From NCBI GenBank assembly GCA_003290165.1, contig QNQO01000674.1:248001-312000 (forward strand): DNA of 64,000 nucleotides. Reading direction: 5' to 3'. The stretch comes from Berberis thunbergii. Lineage: Eukaryota > Streptophyta > Magnoliopsida > Ranunculales > Berberidaceae. Under the pieces are notes generated by a model, which saw nothing but the letters and a program-made list of their open reading frames with translations, ran no database searches and had not been told where the DNA came from. The position numbers and the translations under genes were made by a program. This document shows, piece by piece, positions 10,531 to 24,239 of the stretch (position 1 is its first letter; each line of letters starts with the position of its first letter).

Positions 10531-12147
10531 AAAAAAAATTTCACTTTCGCGCTTTGGCGAAAAAAATTGATGAAAAACAGATTCTCACAAGGGAAGAAGA
10601 AGGAGAGGACGATAGAAGAAGAAGCAGGGGTGAATCGGATTCTCGAAGCAGGGAAGAAGAAGGACGAAAAAAGGAGAGGACGATAGAAGAAGAAGAAGAA
10701 AAAGAAAGTTTGAGAAGGTAAGATCTCCTTCTTCTTCTTTAGATCTCCTTATTCTTTAGATCTCTTTGTTGATATCTTTTTTTTTTTTTTTTCTTCTTTT
10801 AGCAAAGCAAACCCTAAAACTGACTTTCTTCTTTTCTCCAGCTCGATTTCTGAAGAGGAGAAGAAGAAGATTTCTTCGAATGGATCAATTTCCCCCGAAT
10901 GGATCAATTTCTCCGCTCCCGAAGAAGATTGTTGATGATGAAGCCTGGTTTTGCAAGCCTGATATTATTTCCCAACAACCCATTGAATAAATTTTTTATT
11001 TTTATGTTAAATGTTAGATGCACTTCTTTGTTTTTCCTGTTGAAGACTGTCGGCATCCCAAGACTATGGAGGATTTCATCAGATCTACACCCCCATTGAA
11101 GGTTTTACTTTGAATCTCAATCGATTAGGGAGAAAGTTTAAATTGGGTTTTTTGCTTGATAAAAATCGGATTGTTATTGTTTGGTTTTGTCATCAGTGAA
11201 GAAACTTCACTATTGTCTATAAGTTATTTAGATGTTAAAATTGATAAGGAATGATCTGTGTTTTGTATTTCAGGTTAGGTTTTCTCTGCACATACAAAAC
11301 TTTCCATGTGAATCATCATCCAAAGTGTGCTTCAACACCTGACATGCTTTCAGTATTTCTCTACCACTTATGTCAGGTATTCACTTTTTAGTGTCATAAC
11401 CTTCTTGTTTAGTGCTTATATCCTTGATATATTTAGATAACAATGACTACCAAGCATCAATCTGCTAGTGCAATTGTACTCTAGCACTTTTGCGCGCCAT
11501 GTTTGGGTACTAGATTTAATTATTTGAGTTTCTACTGTACCATAATTGCAATTGTTTATATGCTTTAAAATGTGTTTAACATCTCACTTTTCTTATGCCT
11601 TATGTTGAGCTTACGTTTCTATGCTTTAAACTGTGTTTGACATCTCCTTTTTTATATGCCTCATGTTGAACCAATGTTAAACCTTAGGAAGAAGGGAGTA
11701 TGGAGAAGTTTTTGTATGTGCAATTGAATACCTTGCCATTTTACCAGTGGATAGGACAATGGAGAAGTTTTTGCATGCAAGTATTCTAGGCAGCAACTGA
11801 GCGCACATGGTTTGTTTCCACTTAACAATTAGAATCACTCATCAGTTTAAGGCTTTAATCAAATGCATGCATTAGACAATTATGCCATATTTTAAAGTCA
11901 ATCCATCAACCCACTCCTTCATTTATTGTTTGGGAATTTTTTTTGATTTATCCCTATATTTATGATTTATGTTTTTTACTTTGTTAAAGTTTGCTTCTTC
12001 AACTCCACTGATTTTTTTGGGTACTTTGCAATATGTTTGATTCACTAAAAATCTTAACTTAACTCTTTGTTTTCCCTGCAAAAGGTTTGATTTAATGGGG
12101 GTTCGATTGAGGAATAAATATTTCTCAGAGTTGACTACTTTATGCAG

Positions 12148-12510
12148 GCTTTTTGCCCTTCAATAGTAATGAAGAAATGGCTAAACATTAATCCCAAGGT
12201 GAACAAATTCAGTGAAGATGAAACTGACACAGAAACTGAGAGTGAGGATGATGGTATGTTGTTTAAATATCTCTACCAAGATTAGAGTAATGGAAATATT
12301 CTGTATGTTTGATATTATCTTCTCCGACTTTTGTCCAGCATGCTCCCTTAACGTTGCAAAAATAGTTATCTGCAAGGATCAAGTTCCAACAACTGGAGGG
12401 AGTCGGTTCACAACTCCATATCAAACTTCAAGCAATAAGAATTCTCATCAAACTCAGATATTTAATTCAACAAACTTCTATGAGTTTTCTTGCTAGCATG
12501 GATCTTCGAA
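12148..12510 (+). pseudogene. Captured fragment, type I inositol polyphosphate 5-phosphatase
   Basis: The first exon-like piece (12148-12253, after TGCAG and before GTATG) encodes MKKWLNINPKVNKFSEDETD and an acidic TETESEDD run. This is the N-terminal signature of plant type I inositol polyphosphate 5-phosphatases. A second piece from 12339, after a CCAG acceptor, gives ACSLNVAK followed by KDQVP, also like the family's next exon. The phosphatase catalytic domain is absent. The fragment keeps splice sites, so it came from genomic DNA. It sits inside CACTA A in sense orientation. Confidence 0.65.
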
Positions 12511-12575
12511 TAATTAAAATGCTGGCATGGATCTGATTTTCTTCTTTCTGATTTTTTTTCTTCATGATGCTGCAG

Positions 12576-12879
12576 CCTCTAAAAAACAGTTGGAAGGTTT
12601 CATCTCTGCCCTCCATGGGCATGTTGCCTCTCTTCTCCGTCATATGGTTGGATCTGTTGGTATGTTATAACATTCTATATTTCTTTATTACATATTCGTG
12701 CATATTTGGTCGAACTCTGCAAACTTGATGTTTTTAATATTGCCTAATGGTTCTTATTTGGCAGTTGTTGAACATGCCTACCAATTGGGAAATGCATCTC
12801 AGAGACAAAATCTATTGTTCGAGTTGTATTCAACAGAGTTTTAGCTGTTCAAGGATTTGGCTTCATCTAAAGAAAAAAG
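12576..12879 (+). pseudogene. Captured fragment, Puf6/APUM24-like Pumilio protein
   Basis: Two exons (12576-12659 and 12765-12879) are joined in phase by GT..AG borders. They encode KKQLEGFISALHGHVASLLR and then VVEHAYQLGNASQRQNLLFE, helical repeats like those of nucleolar Pumilio-like Puf6/APUM24 proteins. An in-frame TAG follows the residues ELYSTEF, where the family usually has glutamine, so it is a nonsense mutation. It is only a small part of the parent gene and non-functional as a Pumilio protein. Confidence 0.6.
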
Positions 12880-13797
12880 GTTTGCTTCAAGCCTTAAGCA
12901 TATCCATATCTCCTCTTTACATCTGTGCAATCAGCTTAGGCATTTTTCTAAGAACACTGCCAAGATTGTGTGTTCTAGTCAACATTTGGGTGCATATGCT
13001 TTGTATTTCATTATATTTGTGCATAGGTTGAAAGAGTAACATTGTTGATCAAATATTGTGTATGAGCTGTAGTTATTTGAGAGACAAGTCTGCAATCAGC
13101 AACTACCCATTGAAAATAAACAAAAAAATAGAGAAGAAGATAAGTAAATGAACAGAGAGGGTTGGTGGGAGTATTGAAAGAAGGTTGGGGGACAAAAGGG
13201 AAGAATGGTAATTTGAAAACAATAAATAAATAAAGATCTCCTAACTATATTATGTCTTCTCACATACTTTCATTTGTTTGTTTAGGAAAAGAGGAACTAG
13301 AGAGGTGTGTTTGGCAAAGTTCAAGAAAGGAATAGTCAAGAATGAAATGAAGAGAGACAAGAGAAGTAAAGAAGAGACTTTGTTACTTTTTTCTAACAAA
13401 AAAAATGGTTATGATAATTTATTATGTTCTTTCTTGTTGGTTCAGAGTGACAGAGATGACAGGAGGGGGCCTCAATTGTTCTCATGGTCTTGGCATTGTC
13501 GAATAAATACAAGCATTGAATGGGGGATGGACATAGGGGTGGCTATAACAAACAGGATGCAAATGAGCCCTTTGAATCATTTTCACTTGGTGTGTTAGGT
13601 TTGTGTAAATTACATAATGTTATTGTTTTGTGTGGATGGGATTTGAGCCTGTGATGTCAGAAGGGACACCCCGAAATAAATGCTAAAGTGTTAGGCATTG
13701 GCCTCCTATCAAGTACACGTATGCAAGGAAGAAATATCAAACAGACAAACAACAGTCAATGCAAGGTTAATCCAGTTGTTGACTTTGATTCTTCCAT

Positions 13798-14037
13798 GTG
13801 CTTGCTTTTTTTAAAGGTTTTCTTTATGATCAAGGGATTGAACGGAGAGAAGGGTTTCCAAATATATCTGATTTGCATTTGGGAGGAGGTGGTAATGGTG
13901 GTGTCAATGTCAATGGAAGAAATGCGCCTTCTTCTTCATCTCCAGTTATTGATCCATCTGATGTCTATGCTGCAGCCTCTGGTGGTGGATTGCTTGGAAG
14001 AGCTGATGCACCTCCCTATGGTAACCCAATAAATTGA
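13798..14037 (+). pseudogene. Possible captured exon, unrecognised glycine/serine-rich
   Basis: An open stretch encodes GFPNISDLHLGGGG, a serine run, then PSDVYAAASGGGLLGRADAP. It looks like low-complexity exon sequence of a host gene, since it sits among other captured exons in the same orientation. I cannot name the family. Splice borders are uncertain. Confidence 0.35.
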
Positions 14038-14611
14038 TCTAGGAGAAGATAAATTTCCATCATTTATGATATCTTCTCCTTAATTAATTTTCTACTAATT
14101 TTGATGCTACTTAATGTGAATGTGCAAACTGAGTAGCTTTTACAATTGCCCATTTTTCTTCATAATGTGAATGTGCAGGTGTATCCTTGGAAGGCTTTTG
14201 CTATGAATCCAAGCAACAGATACTAGTCTATGAATTGTAACATTAAGCTGGGGCCGCAAACTTTAAGCTACCCTGAGATTTTGCTTGTGAGGTAATTCGT
14301 CTTTAATATTTCTATGGAAGTAAGCTACCCTGAGATTTTGCTTGTGATTTTTTGCAACTTTTTTCACTACCAGACCAGCTGCTACTCTGGAAATGTTCCC
14401 TTCATGGCCAATAAAATTTCAGCCAACTCCAAGAGTAGTTTCTTTTCCTATTTTGACCATTTCTTTTCTTTGGGTCTTTTTTTTTTGTTTATTATACAAG
14501 CATAATAATATATAGCTTGAACTTATCTCTCAACTTTTTTTAATTTTTCTTCTCATTGTGCTCTTATCTCCAAAACACCCATTTCATGTTTTTCTATCAA
14601 AATCAGTATAA

Positions 14612-14977
<366 letters not shown>

Positions 14978-15138
14978 TAGCTTGTCTAGGTCCCATGCCA
15001 CTGGTTGGAGTGTACCGTAGGAACTTTTGAGTAAAGTGCTGGTGCATTTAGTTGCAGTTTCTCAGTATTCTCTCATGAAGCAAATGGTGTCATCTTGCAT
15101 CTATGTCTGCTGACCACCCTGGACCTCCTCTCTGATAA

Positions 15139-15348
<210 letters not shown>

Positions 15349-16344
15349 TGAAATTGTTCTTCGTCTGATGGACTTTGTTCCACAGGTGTTCGATTGTCGT
15401 CTGCATGGTTGTTCTCAAGGCCTAATTACTTCAGTAAGTTGTATGCATTCACGAGGTTAGGTGAGATTCCTTGGACCTATTGTGCAATTATTCAATGTAG
15501 TGAAAAATCATGGAAGAGACAAATATATCTTCTCTTAGGAAACTTCCATGTCTAGTAGTGTCAAATTGAAGTCTTGAACGGTGATGCTAATATTGCTTGC
15601 CTTCTTATTTCTTCTTTATGTTTGTCATAATCATCATTGGAGTAAATGATGGTAAATTGGGGGAGGTTTCCATACTTATTCCCGATAATATTGCTAGTGC
15701 AATTAAGAATTTTTATAGTTTATAGGGGTTGGAAGGCTGTATCTGTACACGGAGACAAATCTCAAATTGATCGCACAAAGTCACTTTCATTGTTCAAAGA
15801 TGGAACATGCCCTTTAATGGTAATCAACCACTTCAAAACTTTAGACATATTACTGTTTTAAGAACAATGACAGCAGCTGTAATGCATCCATGTGGGTTAC
15901 CTTCTTTCACCCCTAATGTTTCCATGTAATTGAATGATGCTGTCAAGACCAAAGTATGGTGTTAGATGCTTTGACTTGAATCTTGTTTCCCTTGAGTATA
16001 AGTGAAGTCCTTGTGTTCTCTAGCATAGTTAAACAAACTATTTCCTAGTAGCAGCTATTCATAGTTACATGTTTTTTATTCTTAATGCTTACTAGATGTC
16101 ACATGTTTGTGGCTTTGCTGGCTGTTCATTTGCAATTCGAGTAACTAATTTTGTTTCGTCATGACTTGATTCTTGTAGGATTGGATGCTGAGGAGTCATG
16201 TGAGGCAAGAGATGTGGAGAAACAAAAGGCGGCTGCAGCTGTTAACATCTTTTCCTTGCTTACACACTATAGTGAGCTAACAGGCAGATTGGTGTGTGGG
16301 AAGAGATGTGGCTCAGTTGGGATGGGTACTCTTGGTTCATCCAA

Positions 16345-16509
16345 CCTCTGGACGAGCCAACCTCTGGACTTGACGCTAGAGCAGCAGCAATTGTTATGAG
16401 AACAGTGAGAAACACAGTGGACACAGGACAAACTGTAGTGTGCACCATTCACCAGTCTAGCATTGACATATTTGAAGCTTTCAATGAGCTATGCAAACTT
16501 CAAGAGTAG
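16345..16509 (+). pseudogene. Captured fragment, PDR/ABCG transporter nucleotide-binding domain
   Basis: It encodes [20 protein letters not shown], then [20 protein letters not shown] and FEAFNEL. This is the Walker B/D-loop/H-loop part of a full-size plant pleiotropic drug resistance ABCG transporter. A stop TAG follows at 16507-16509. The upstream Walker A and signature motifs are not contiguous. One short exon piece has been captured, in sense orientation, near the 3' end of CACTA A. Confidence 0.85.
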
Positions 16510-16739
16510 AGAACCAATGATGTTGTTCCACTTTCTTTGTATTTGAGATATTTAAGTTTGTGTGTGTGTCACTGTATTTGAGATATTATTTGATAGATTT
16601 TGTGACTCAATGTAATACATTATCTTATTAATTACATTACTTTGCCTCCATTCATGGAAATGTTTAAGTTTGGCACACTAAAATCTTTATTTTCTAGAAA
16701 TAAAACTTATAAGATGTAATAAAAAGTCATTTGATAGCA

Positions 16740-17009
16740 AAAAAAATAAAAAAAATAAAAAAATTTGCCACAGGTTTAAACCGTGGCTAACTATTGCAAC
16801 GGCTCAGAACCGTGGCCATGACTTGCCACGGTTTATAACCGCGACTCGGACTGGCCACGGCTTAAAACCGTTGCTAATGGGTATTTTGCCACAGTTTTTA
16901 GCCGTTACTGGGGATTTAGTGACGCCTCTACAGCCCACGGCTCTAAGCCATGACAATGGGTTACCCCCACGGTTTAAAATCGTTGCTAATGGGTATTTTT
17001 GGTGTAGTG
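16740..17009. repeat. 3' terminal inverted-unit array of CACTA A
   Basis: Inverted and direct copies of TTTAAACCGTGGC and GCCACGGTTTATAACC follow an A-rich tract, ending at GGTGTAGTG. Just inside lies AAGTCATTTGATAGCAAAA, which reappears inverted near 60283 next to another CACTA end, showing that the two belong to one family. Confidence 0.8.
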
Positions 17010-17949
17010 TTTGGTGTATAATAAAATATTTGTATACATACTAGTTCTTGTTTAATTATGATTTTATCTGTAATTACTTTTAGCCATCACAAAGGCTAAA
17101 ACAGGGGACACAGAAGAACTTAATACCTCAACAAATATGTGAACTCCAAAAGCAGTATACATCTAATAGCCAATGAAATCATCTTAGCAGAAGATGTTAC
17201 AGCGATATTACTCCACTTCTCATCCTTATTTTATGAACCTCCAGATGTGGTCCAGAGCACCTGCTAAAGAAAATCAGAATTCCCTCAAAATTTAGCTAAG
17301 CTCAACAATACATATCATGATGTTACGTTGGAGTATTTGTTTATGTGATTTTCTCCTAATTATTTTTACTATTGTTTGTGAAACATATGCAACATATTAT
17401 ATTTTAATTAGCTTGATTTATTTATTTACTGCATACATTTTTCTTTGAAAGTATGATTCATAAACTACAAATGATGGATAATCATATATGTCTAACTGAT
17501 AATGCCACTACTGTAATATATTGACAAGTCGGAAAAACAATTCTCAACACTGGCCTTTAAGACACTCTATCATAGCTGAACGTATGCAATTTATTTGAAG
17601 CTCTGCATTGGCTATCCCAATCATTAAAGACTTTGGAAGAACACACATTTACTTATTTATCGAACACACATCATATTTCTGCAATTCAATGATAAACTTG
17701 CTTAGTTTTTAAAAAGATATGCCTAAATCGGTATCCAGTTGAAACCAATGACAGAGTTTAAAAAATAATACCTATGATTCATATATATTGTTGGAAGCTG
17801 AAAGCTTACATTGTAGATATTTTCAATAACTGATTAAGGCTATACAACAATCAGAGTTGTTGTATCACATGTCGTTTTAAGTCAGAAACATACAATGCCA
17901 CACTTATCACACACTCAACTTACATTCCCTAGCATGCACTTATGTGCTC
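17010..17949. other. AT-rich sequence with no recognised gene
   Basis: No coding or RNA feature is visible. It is probably older transposon debris between CACTA A and the copia fragment. Confidence 0.4.
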
Positions 17950-19180
17950 GTTATTCAGAAAGTAAACTTATTTTATTACTAGACTACATCTTCTTAGGAC
18001 TTCTTATGAGTCTATGTCGTTCTTAAAGTTAATTCCTGGTGACATTTCTAGTCAAATTCATCATGCTAGTGGACCGTTTTAGAGATTGCACTATTATTAT
18101 ATGCACTTACTAGATGATCTCTTATGTTCTTTTCACATCACATGCCATTTTGCTTAAGAACACCATTTACATATCACTTCATCAAGTCTATCATACTTGA
18201 CAATACAGCTGAGTTTAGTTTTTAGTTTACGATTATTTTTTCCATCGGTAGGGACTATTGCTGAACATCTCGTCCCGCATGTACAAAATGGTTTAGCCAA
18301 ATTTTTCAGTTACACATCTTCAACTTGTTGGAAAACCTTTACTTATGCAATCTAAATTACCCACTAGTGCTTTGGGACATGCAACCTTGGGCGCTACGAA
18401 GTTGTTTCAATTTCGTCTTACTTCGTATTATAAGTTACAACATGTACAACTTGTGACAACTTGTTTCTCTTCTACTGTAATTTGGTTGTGTGGTATAGAT
18501 TCATATCCTACCTTCCATTGGAAATAGATGGGTATTCAATGCCGGTTAGGCCTTAATGTTGGTCTTGATTCAACATCTGTCATATGCTATTTGAAAATGT
18601 TCATTGGTAACATCTTTATTGTTAGATTTGCGGATAGTCAGAACAACACAGTGATATGGAATGGTGTGAATTATAGTAGAATATTTCAACTTTGTCTCAT
18701 CTAAAAATTATGAATTAATTACTTGATGCATTTAATGATGTAAAAGTGACAAAGCCACATGTACCAGCTATGAATACACATGCTCAAATTTATATTTTTG
18801 AAGGACAAACTTTGAATAAGCCAGTCAGTGAATCTACGACACGCCATAAGCATGGTAGATCTATAAATTCCAAAGAATCAACCCCTAAAATAAAACAATG
18901 AAGTAAAAATCATGCCCTAATAAAACTATAAAAAAAGAAACAGTAAATGAAACTCCTTCAAAAGGTGTATAAGCTCCAGAAGAAGTTGTATCTAAACTAT
19001 AGAAATAATTTTATTTAACACTCATTAGGAGGTTGTGTTTCAAAATCCACTTTTTCCATAACCCTAGAAGTGATTGAACATGTCGCTGCAATGTTAATGA
19101 AAGTCCTTGAAGTAACTCAAAAAGATCCTAAAGAGGCTCAGTACCTGTTAATAATGAGATTTCAATAAGGAGAAATGTTG
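17950..19180 (+). pseudogene. Copia integrase-region fragment, heavily decayed
   Basis: Plus-strand reading across frames shows an integrase-core-like stretch with ILDNTAEF (copia usually has DNAGEF) near 18200. It is followed by PLLMQSKLPTSALGHA at 18336-18385 and a later HGRSINSKES motif near 18850. These are the characteristic order in one plant Ty1/copia group. Stops and frameshifts are dense and no LTR is seen. Confidence 0.65.
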
Positions 19181-19482
19181 TCACGTCTCAATTTTCGAGA
19201 ATTAGACATTCCTTAAATCCATGCAGGAAAATTTGTTTCCCCAAAGTTTGAGATGTGAAATTCAATGATAAAAGAACAAAATTCAACAACCAAAATGGCA
19301 ACGTTTATTACAAAGTAGAACTCAACCGCCTCAAAAAAATTATCGATGAAACTTTGATAATTTTCGCCCACTAAAGAAAACTTCAATAGCACTGCCAAAA
19401 ACTCTCTTACCTGATAAAAGCTATTTGACTATGTTCCAATGAGAATGTATCCAAAAAACAAAAGCTCATTCAAATCAACAAT

Positions 19483-19925
19483 CACTATACCAAAAATACC
19501 CATCAGCAACGGTTTGGAACCATGGGGGAAAACCTATTATCACGACTTAGAGGCCTGGCCATTTGAGGCGTCGCCAAATCACCATTGATGGCTATAAATC
19601 GTGGCAAAACATATTAGCAACGATTTTATGTTTGAGGACGATTGATTAATTTCTGCATTTAGCCACAGTTTAGCGATGGCTACCCGGCATGGCTAGATGC
19701 TCCACGTTCCCTAACTGTGGCAATATATATCACTTATTTTGAATTTCTTTGGTCTCACAGCCGTTGCAAGCATAAAGGCCACGGTTTTCAGCCGTGGCAA
19801 GCATGAAGGACCACGGTTTTAAGCCGTGGCACGCATGAAGGTCCATAGTTTTAAGCCGTTGCCAGTCAAAACAAAATTAAAAAAAAAGAAATTTGGTTTG
19901 TTGCGAAGGTTTGAAACCGTTGCAA
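19483..19925. repeat. 3' terminal array of CACTA B
   Basis: It contains AGCAACGGTTTGGAACC, GGCCACGGTTTTCAGCCGTG and similar units in both orientations. The outermost 150 bp resemble the ends at 59642 and 59848. Confidence 0.75.
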
Positions 19926-20299
19926 ATTAATAAAATCGAAAAAAAATTTACATTTTTTTTGCTGCCGCATCAAAATCACAGCCCCACACCTGCAAAATAA
20001 GTCCTTACTAAGATCGACCAAACACTTGCCATGTGGCGCGTACCCGTGCCTACGACACGGCTACCATGTCATGCCTCCGACACGAATAAGATTCCATAAA
20101 CTATATGCTAGATAAATACAAAATCAACCGTAAAATGGAACCTTGGAATTGCATTCAAATGAAGCCAACCATCTATTAAATTCACTTTGGAATTGTTTCT
20201 CATTCCATATTTTAAAGGGGGCACGAAAAAAAAATCAATGCCACAACAAAACAAAATATCCATTTTCAAGCTTCTATCTACCATCGAAAGAACTGATAC

Positions 20300-21502
20300 C
20301 TTGTTGGTCCAAGATGTAGGTACTTAGCCCTTGGAACATAAACAAAACAACGAGACCAGATCAAGCAGCTTCTCATGGGTCTCATATAGCTTCTTTAGTT
20401 CATCATCTGTCCACTCCTTTTTTGCATTATCATGTGTTCGCATATCTCTGTACATCCATGTAGATAAGATAAAGAAATCAGAGTTAAAGGAAGCTCAATA
20501 TTCAACCAAATCAAATATCCATCTTAGACCTTACCTAATCAGATCATCTTGTGCTTTATACATCTCATCAAGGACATTTAACATGGGATTTATGAAAGAT
20601 CCAAGACTAGTGCCACCGGCTCCTTCATCGTCTCCATTACTAAGATACATTTCTGAAAATTGAGATTGTACTCCACTTTGAGCTAAGGCATATAAAAATT
20701 CATAAATTTGTAACCTAAAAGGCTCGCCAAATTTGATAGCGATGGTGATAAGAGCCTGAGCAACCACAATGTGCACCTGCGATGGCATCATCAAGAAATG
20801 AGAAGTCTTAAATATTTAACACTATGTTCTGTAAAACATAATTAAACGTCTGTTTATTGTTCTAATCCCATAAAAAATTGCATACATAATATGATCAACA
20901 ACCACACTTCATAAATCAGAATACTAGCCAGTGAATGATTTGAAAAGTGATATCACATATCCCATACGAGTTATTAGAGAATGCACAACTATGAATATCA
21001 AAGGGATCCCCAGTAAATGATTTGAAAAGTGAATCACACATCCCAGACGAGTTATTAGAAATTGCACAACTATGAATATCAAAGGGAGACAGCGTGATTC
21101 CTAATATAAGTGAACACCACATGAACGGAGGATGGGATAAAAATCTTAATAATTTTCAAAATATTATACCCCTGAAAATGAAATTTCGTTCACTAATAGG
21201 CAAAACAAGAAAGATGATGTTGTGATGTTATATTCAAGAATACAAAAAATGTTTTCAAACGACATGAGAAACAAACTTAGCTCTCAAGAAAGAATGACGC
21301 GAGAAAAGTTTACCTCCCAACTCCCACTGAAAGCACACCTTTGGAGTCGAGTCAATGCACCAGCTAGAGTAGGATTTCGTGAACTAGCAGCGACAACCAT
21401 TTTATCTGCATCTAACATCATCAATGCAGTACCAGGAGGGGTCGCAGATTCCCAAGCATACTTAGATGCAACATAGTTTGCATTTTCTCCAAGAAACCAT
21501 AC
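20300..21502 (-). pseudogene. Captured fragment, TPLATE-complex TASH3-like SH3/ARM protein
   Basis: Three exons on the minus strand have in-phase GT..AG borders: 21314-21502, 20535-20776 and 20300-20447. They encode PPGTALMMLDADKMVVAASS and LTRLQRCAFSGSWE; then GEPFRLQIYEFLYALAQSG and PMLNVLDEMYKAQDDLI; then KKEWTDDELKKLYETHEKLL. This order matches the middle of the large plant SH3-domain protein TASH3, an endocytic adaptor subunit. A one-base insertion near 20330 shifts the last exon. Most of the parent gene is missing. It lies at the 3' end of CACTA B, in sense with the element. Confidence 0.72.
20929..21090. repeat. Tandem duplication of about 80 bp
   Basis: Two adjacent diverged copies of a unit contain AATGATTTGAAAAGTGA and CACAACTATGAATATCAAAG. 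They lie in the intron between the first two captured TASH3-like exons. Confidence 0.85.
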
Positions 21503-21559
21503 CTGCAAAAAAATCTTAGATTGTCAAAATGCAATTTTGTAAAGTTCTTAGCAGAAACT

Positions 21560-22500
21560 AGGTTCATCAGATATGGGTTAAGTGTAATTGTGCTCAGTGT
21601 ACAATTTGTTTACAAATGAATGAATGAATCCTTGTTTCTCTCCATGTTCTCCTATTTATACAATATGCAACATAACAACTAACAATACTGGCATCAATGC
21701 TAGCAGAGCAATTAACAACCAGTCTAACAGAGCTAACAACCTAACATAGCAACTCTAACAGCAATTCTAACCCAACCTTTCCCCACAGAAAATAATGATA
21801 CGATCTGACTTCTTCTTTTGATATTCTGCAGAATGGGAACAGTTCAAACTCAACTTGCTAATGCAATCACAGAAAAGAATGGAATATGATACTACAGTTT
21901 TCAGAAATCAAGCCTCAACAAGAGAATCACAGGAAAAGAAAGAATTATTTGATTAAAATGTAAGGGTTACAATGGTCTGGATAGACTGGAATGTAATAGG
22001 CAGAATTCGAGATTGCCAATCTCCTTAGAGAGCAATGTGCTCACTTGTACAAAATGTTTACAAAAAAAGAATCAATACAATCTCTATTACAGATCCTCTA
22101 TTTATAAGAGTTCCTAATTTAGAATATAGCAACAATACAACACTTGGCTTTCTAACTCTTCCTAGCAACAATACAACACTTGGCTTGCTAACTCCCTGAA
22201 CCTTTTCTTATTGCTAATGTCCCATTGTATAACCAACTTGTAGAATGTATAACCAACTTGCAGAATATAGTAGCAACAGTCTGAACTCTGAATATAGCAC
22301 CCAACTTGCAGAATATAGTAGCAGTAGTCTGAACTCTGAATATAGCACTTGCAATCTTTAAACCCACTAATTGGTTTATTGATTTATATCTCCTCATTGT
22401 ATAAGTATATTTGACAGCAGGTCTATCAAATAACTAATGAAAGTTATGGTATTCAAATTGATATGAACTTAAAAATAACTAATGAAAGTTAAAAATAACT
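21560..22500. other. LTR-like debris and a short tandem repeat
   Basis: Two stretches with TATTTATA-type sites (about 21650 and 22090) resemble copia LTR promoters. A 50-bp unit with TTGCAGAATATAGTAGCA is duplicated at 22257-22353. No coding sequence is recognised. Confidence 0.4.
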
Positions 22501-22539
22501 TTAAAATATCTGGTATTCAAATTGGAGCCTAAGGAAGCC

Positions 22540-23460
22540 TCGTGGTGCTAGAGACGCATTCTGCATTATAGAGATAAGGCATCACACCTTGCTCTTCACT
22601 CCATTGGCAATGGTGAAGGCACCTTATTTTGGAAGGAACCTTGGCATCCGAAAGGTATTTTGATCGAAAAATTCCCACAGGAGCTCTTATATGACTCTAC
22701 ATTGCACAAGAACGCCAAGGTGGCAGCTATTATTGGTGAAAACCATTGGCACATTCCACAAAGTGCATAGAACTGTGTTACTGAGATCACTAACATCCTA
22801 GGAGAAGTGGAGTTTGATGATAGTAGGCATGTCGAGGTTGTATGGACAGCTGGGAATGATGGAACATTTCACTTGAAAGCAGCCTATGAAGCAATCAGGA
22901 ATCGACGAGCAAAAGTGGAATGGGCATCAGTGGTTTGGTTCACAGGCAATATTCCTAGACACAACTTCATTACTTGGTGAACTGCATTTACTTTCTCATT
23001 ACTCTGGAAAGACATTCATATTACTTTCTCATTATAATTCTCACCAATAAAAATGGTGAACTGCAGTCCCAGCCTTTAATCAAACAACTTAACCACATTT
23101 TAAAAAATAAACATGCTGAATTGCAGACATCAAATATTTCACTGTGCCAGACGAGATACCCTCTAACACGAATAAGTAAACAATTCCCCTTCAAAACCTT
23201 TTAATATTAGATATTACTTATTATGTGAAACAATAAATATTTCCCACAAATAGGATAATGGCATAGATGACAACATAGTGAAATATCGTTGGTCTATAGG
23301 GCCAAACTAAAAGTTACAACTGACTCGACCACTGTCTTTGATTATCTGACGAAGGACAAAAGCGTAGCATGGGATCTTAGACACATATTGCGTAGAATTA
23401 AATACATGCTTAGCTCACTGGAAAACTATAAAGTCAATCATGCTTATAGAAAAACTCCTG
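22540..23460 (+). pseudogene. LINE fragment: RT zinc-binding region and RNase H
   Basis: On the plus strand 22590-22980 encodes IGNGEGTLFWKEPWHPKGIL and NAKVAAIIGENHWHIPQ, the zf-RVT region downstream of plant LINE reverse transcriptase. 23289-23456 encodes VTTDSTTVFDYLTKDKSVAW and a following NHAYRKT, the RVT_3-type RNase H tail. Stops occur in both and the stretch between is unrecognised. It is opposite in strand to the CACTA B genes, so it is an insertion rather than captured cargo. Confidence 0.7.
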
Positions 23461-23499
23461 AAGAAATAATATCGGAACAAAATAGAAGACTATTTTTTT

Positions 23500-23769
23500 G
23501 AAATCTATGTAGTCTAGCACCAGTATGTCTCTAACAACTCCATACCATTTGACTAGTTTGTCCTTTGGCCTCTTATCTTTCTTACTAGCAACAAAATGAG
23601 CAATGGCATCCATGGAGACACCACTATCTTGTGTCACCAAACATTCATCCGACGAACTTGTCGCAAATGTGAAACCATTTACACAATATTTTGGATATCG
23701 GGTTGCCAAAAATTGTGGACCATTCGCTAACCTCCAAAGTGTGGTATTTGTTTTCCCAGCCTTCTCCAA
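23500..23769 (-). pseudogene. CACTA TNP2 C-terminal DUF4216-like segment
   Basis: It encodes LWRLANGPQFLATRYPKYCV, then TQDSGVSMDA and KWYGVVRDILVLDY. This is the pattern of the DUF4216 domain found at the C-terminal side of plant En/Spm TNP2-type transposases. It lies downstream of the TNP2 remnant on the same strand. The end of the frame runs into LINE sequence, so the domain is truncated. Confidence 0.7.
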
Positions 23770-23823
23770 CTACATTGTAAAACAAAGCATCTTAGAACTG
23801 AAATTTGAAAAAAAAAAATTATT

Positions 23824-23851
23824 GATATATATATATATATATATATATATG
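23824..23851. repeat. (TA)n microsatellite
   Basis: About 13 uninterrupted AT dinucleotides, within CACTA B. Confidence 0.95.
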
Positions 23852-24239
23852 AATAAATACACATTATAAAATACCTCATTACACAACCAAGGAATAAAAT
23901 CAGTGGCTTTCTCAACGAATTTCCTTGACCCTTTTTTTACTTTGTGTAGCCAACTCCATGCAATATTCATTGTATTTTCTGGACAAGTTACCATATTATC
24001 ATAATTCTAGATTTCTAGTTATTAAAAAAAACTAAAATATTATATATCTTACTCTTCCCAATCACTCGAATCAACAAGTGCATTGAAAACGCATTTTCGA
24101 GCTTGTTTAAATTGTACATTATTTAGCATATAGTTTTTCATTTATCCAATGGCTTTTCATCGACATACTCATCATCTATATCAAGCCACTCCTCTTGATC
24201 GTGTTTGTGAGTTTCGAACCGTGGCTTTGTCATATACTC

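Noticed and set aside
16345..16509. A functional ABC transporter gene
   Set aside because: Only about 50 residues of one nucleotide-binding domain exist, inside a CACTA element.
22188..22397. A CRISPR-like repeat array
   Set aside because: Only two diverged units without regular spacers, in a plant nuclear context; it is a simple tandem duplication.
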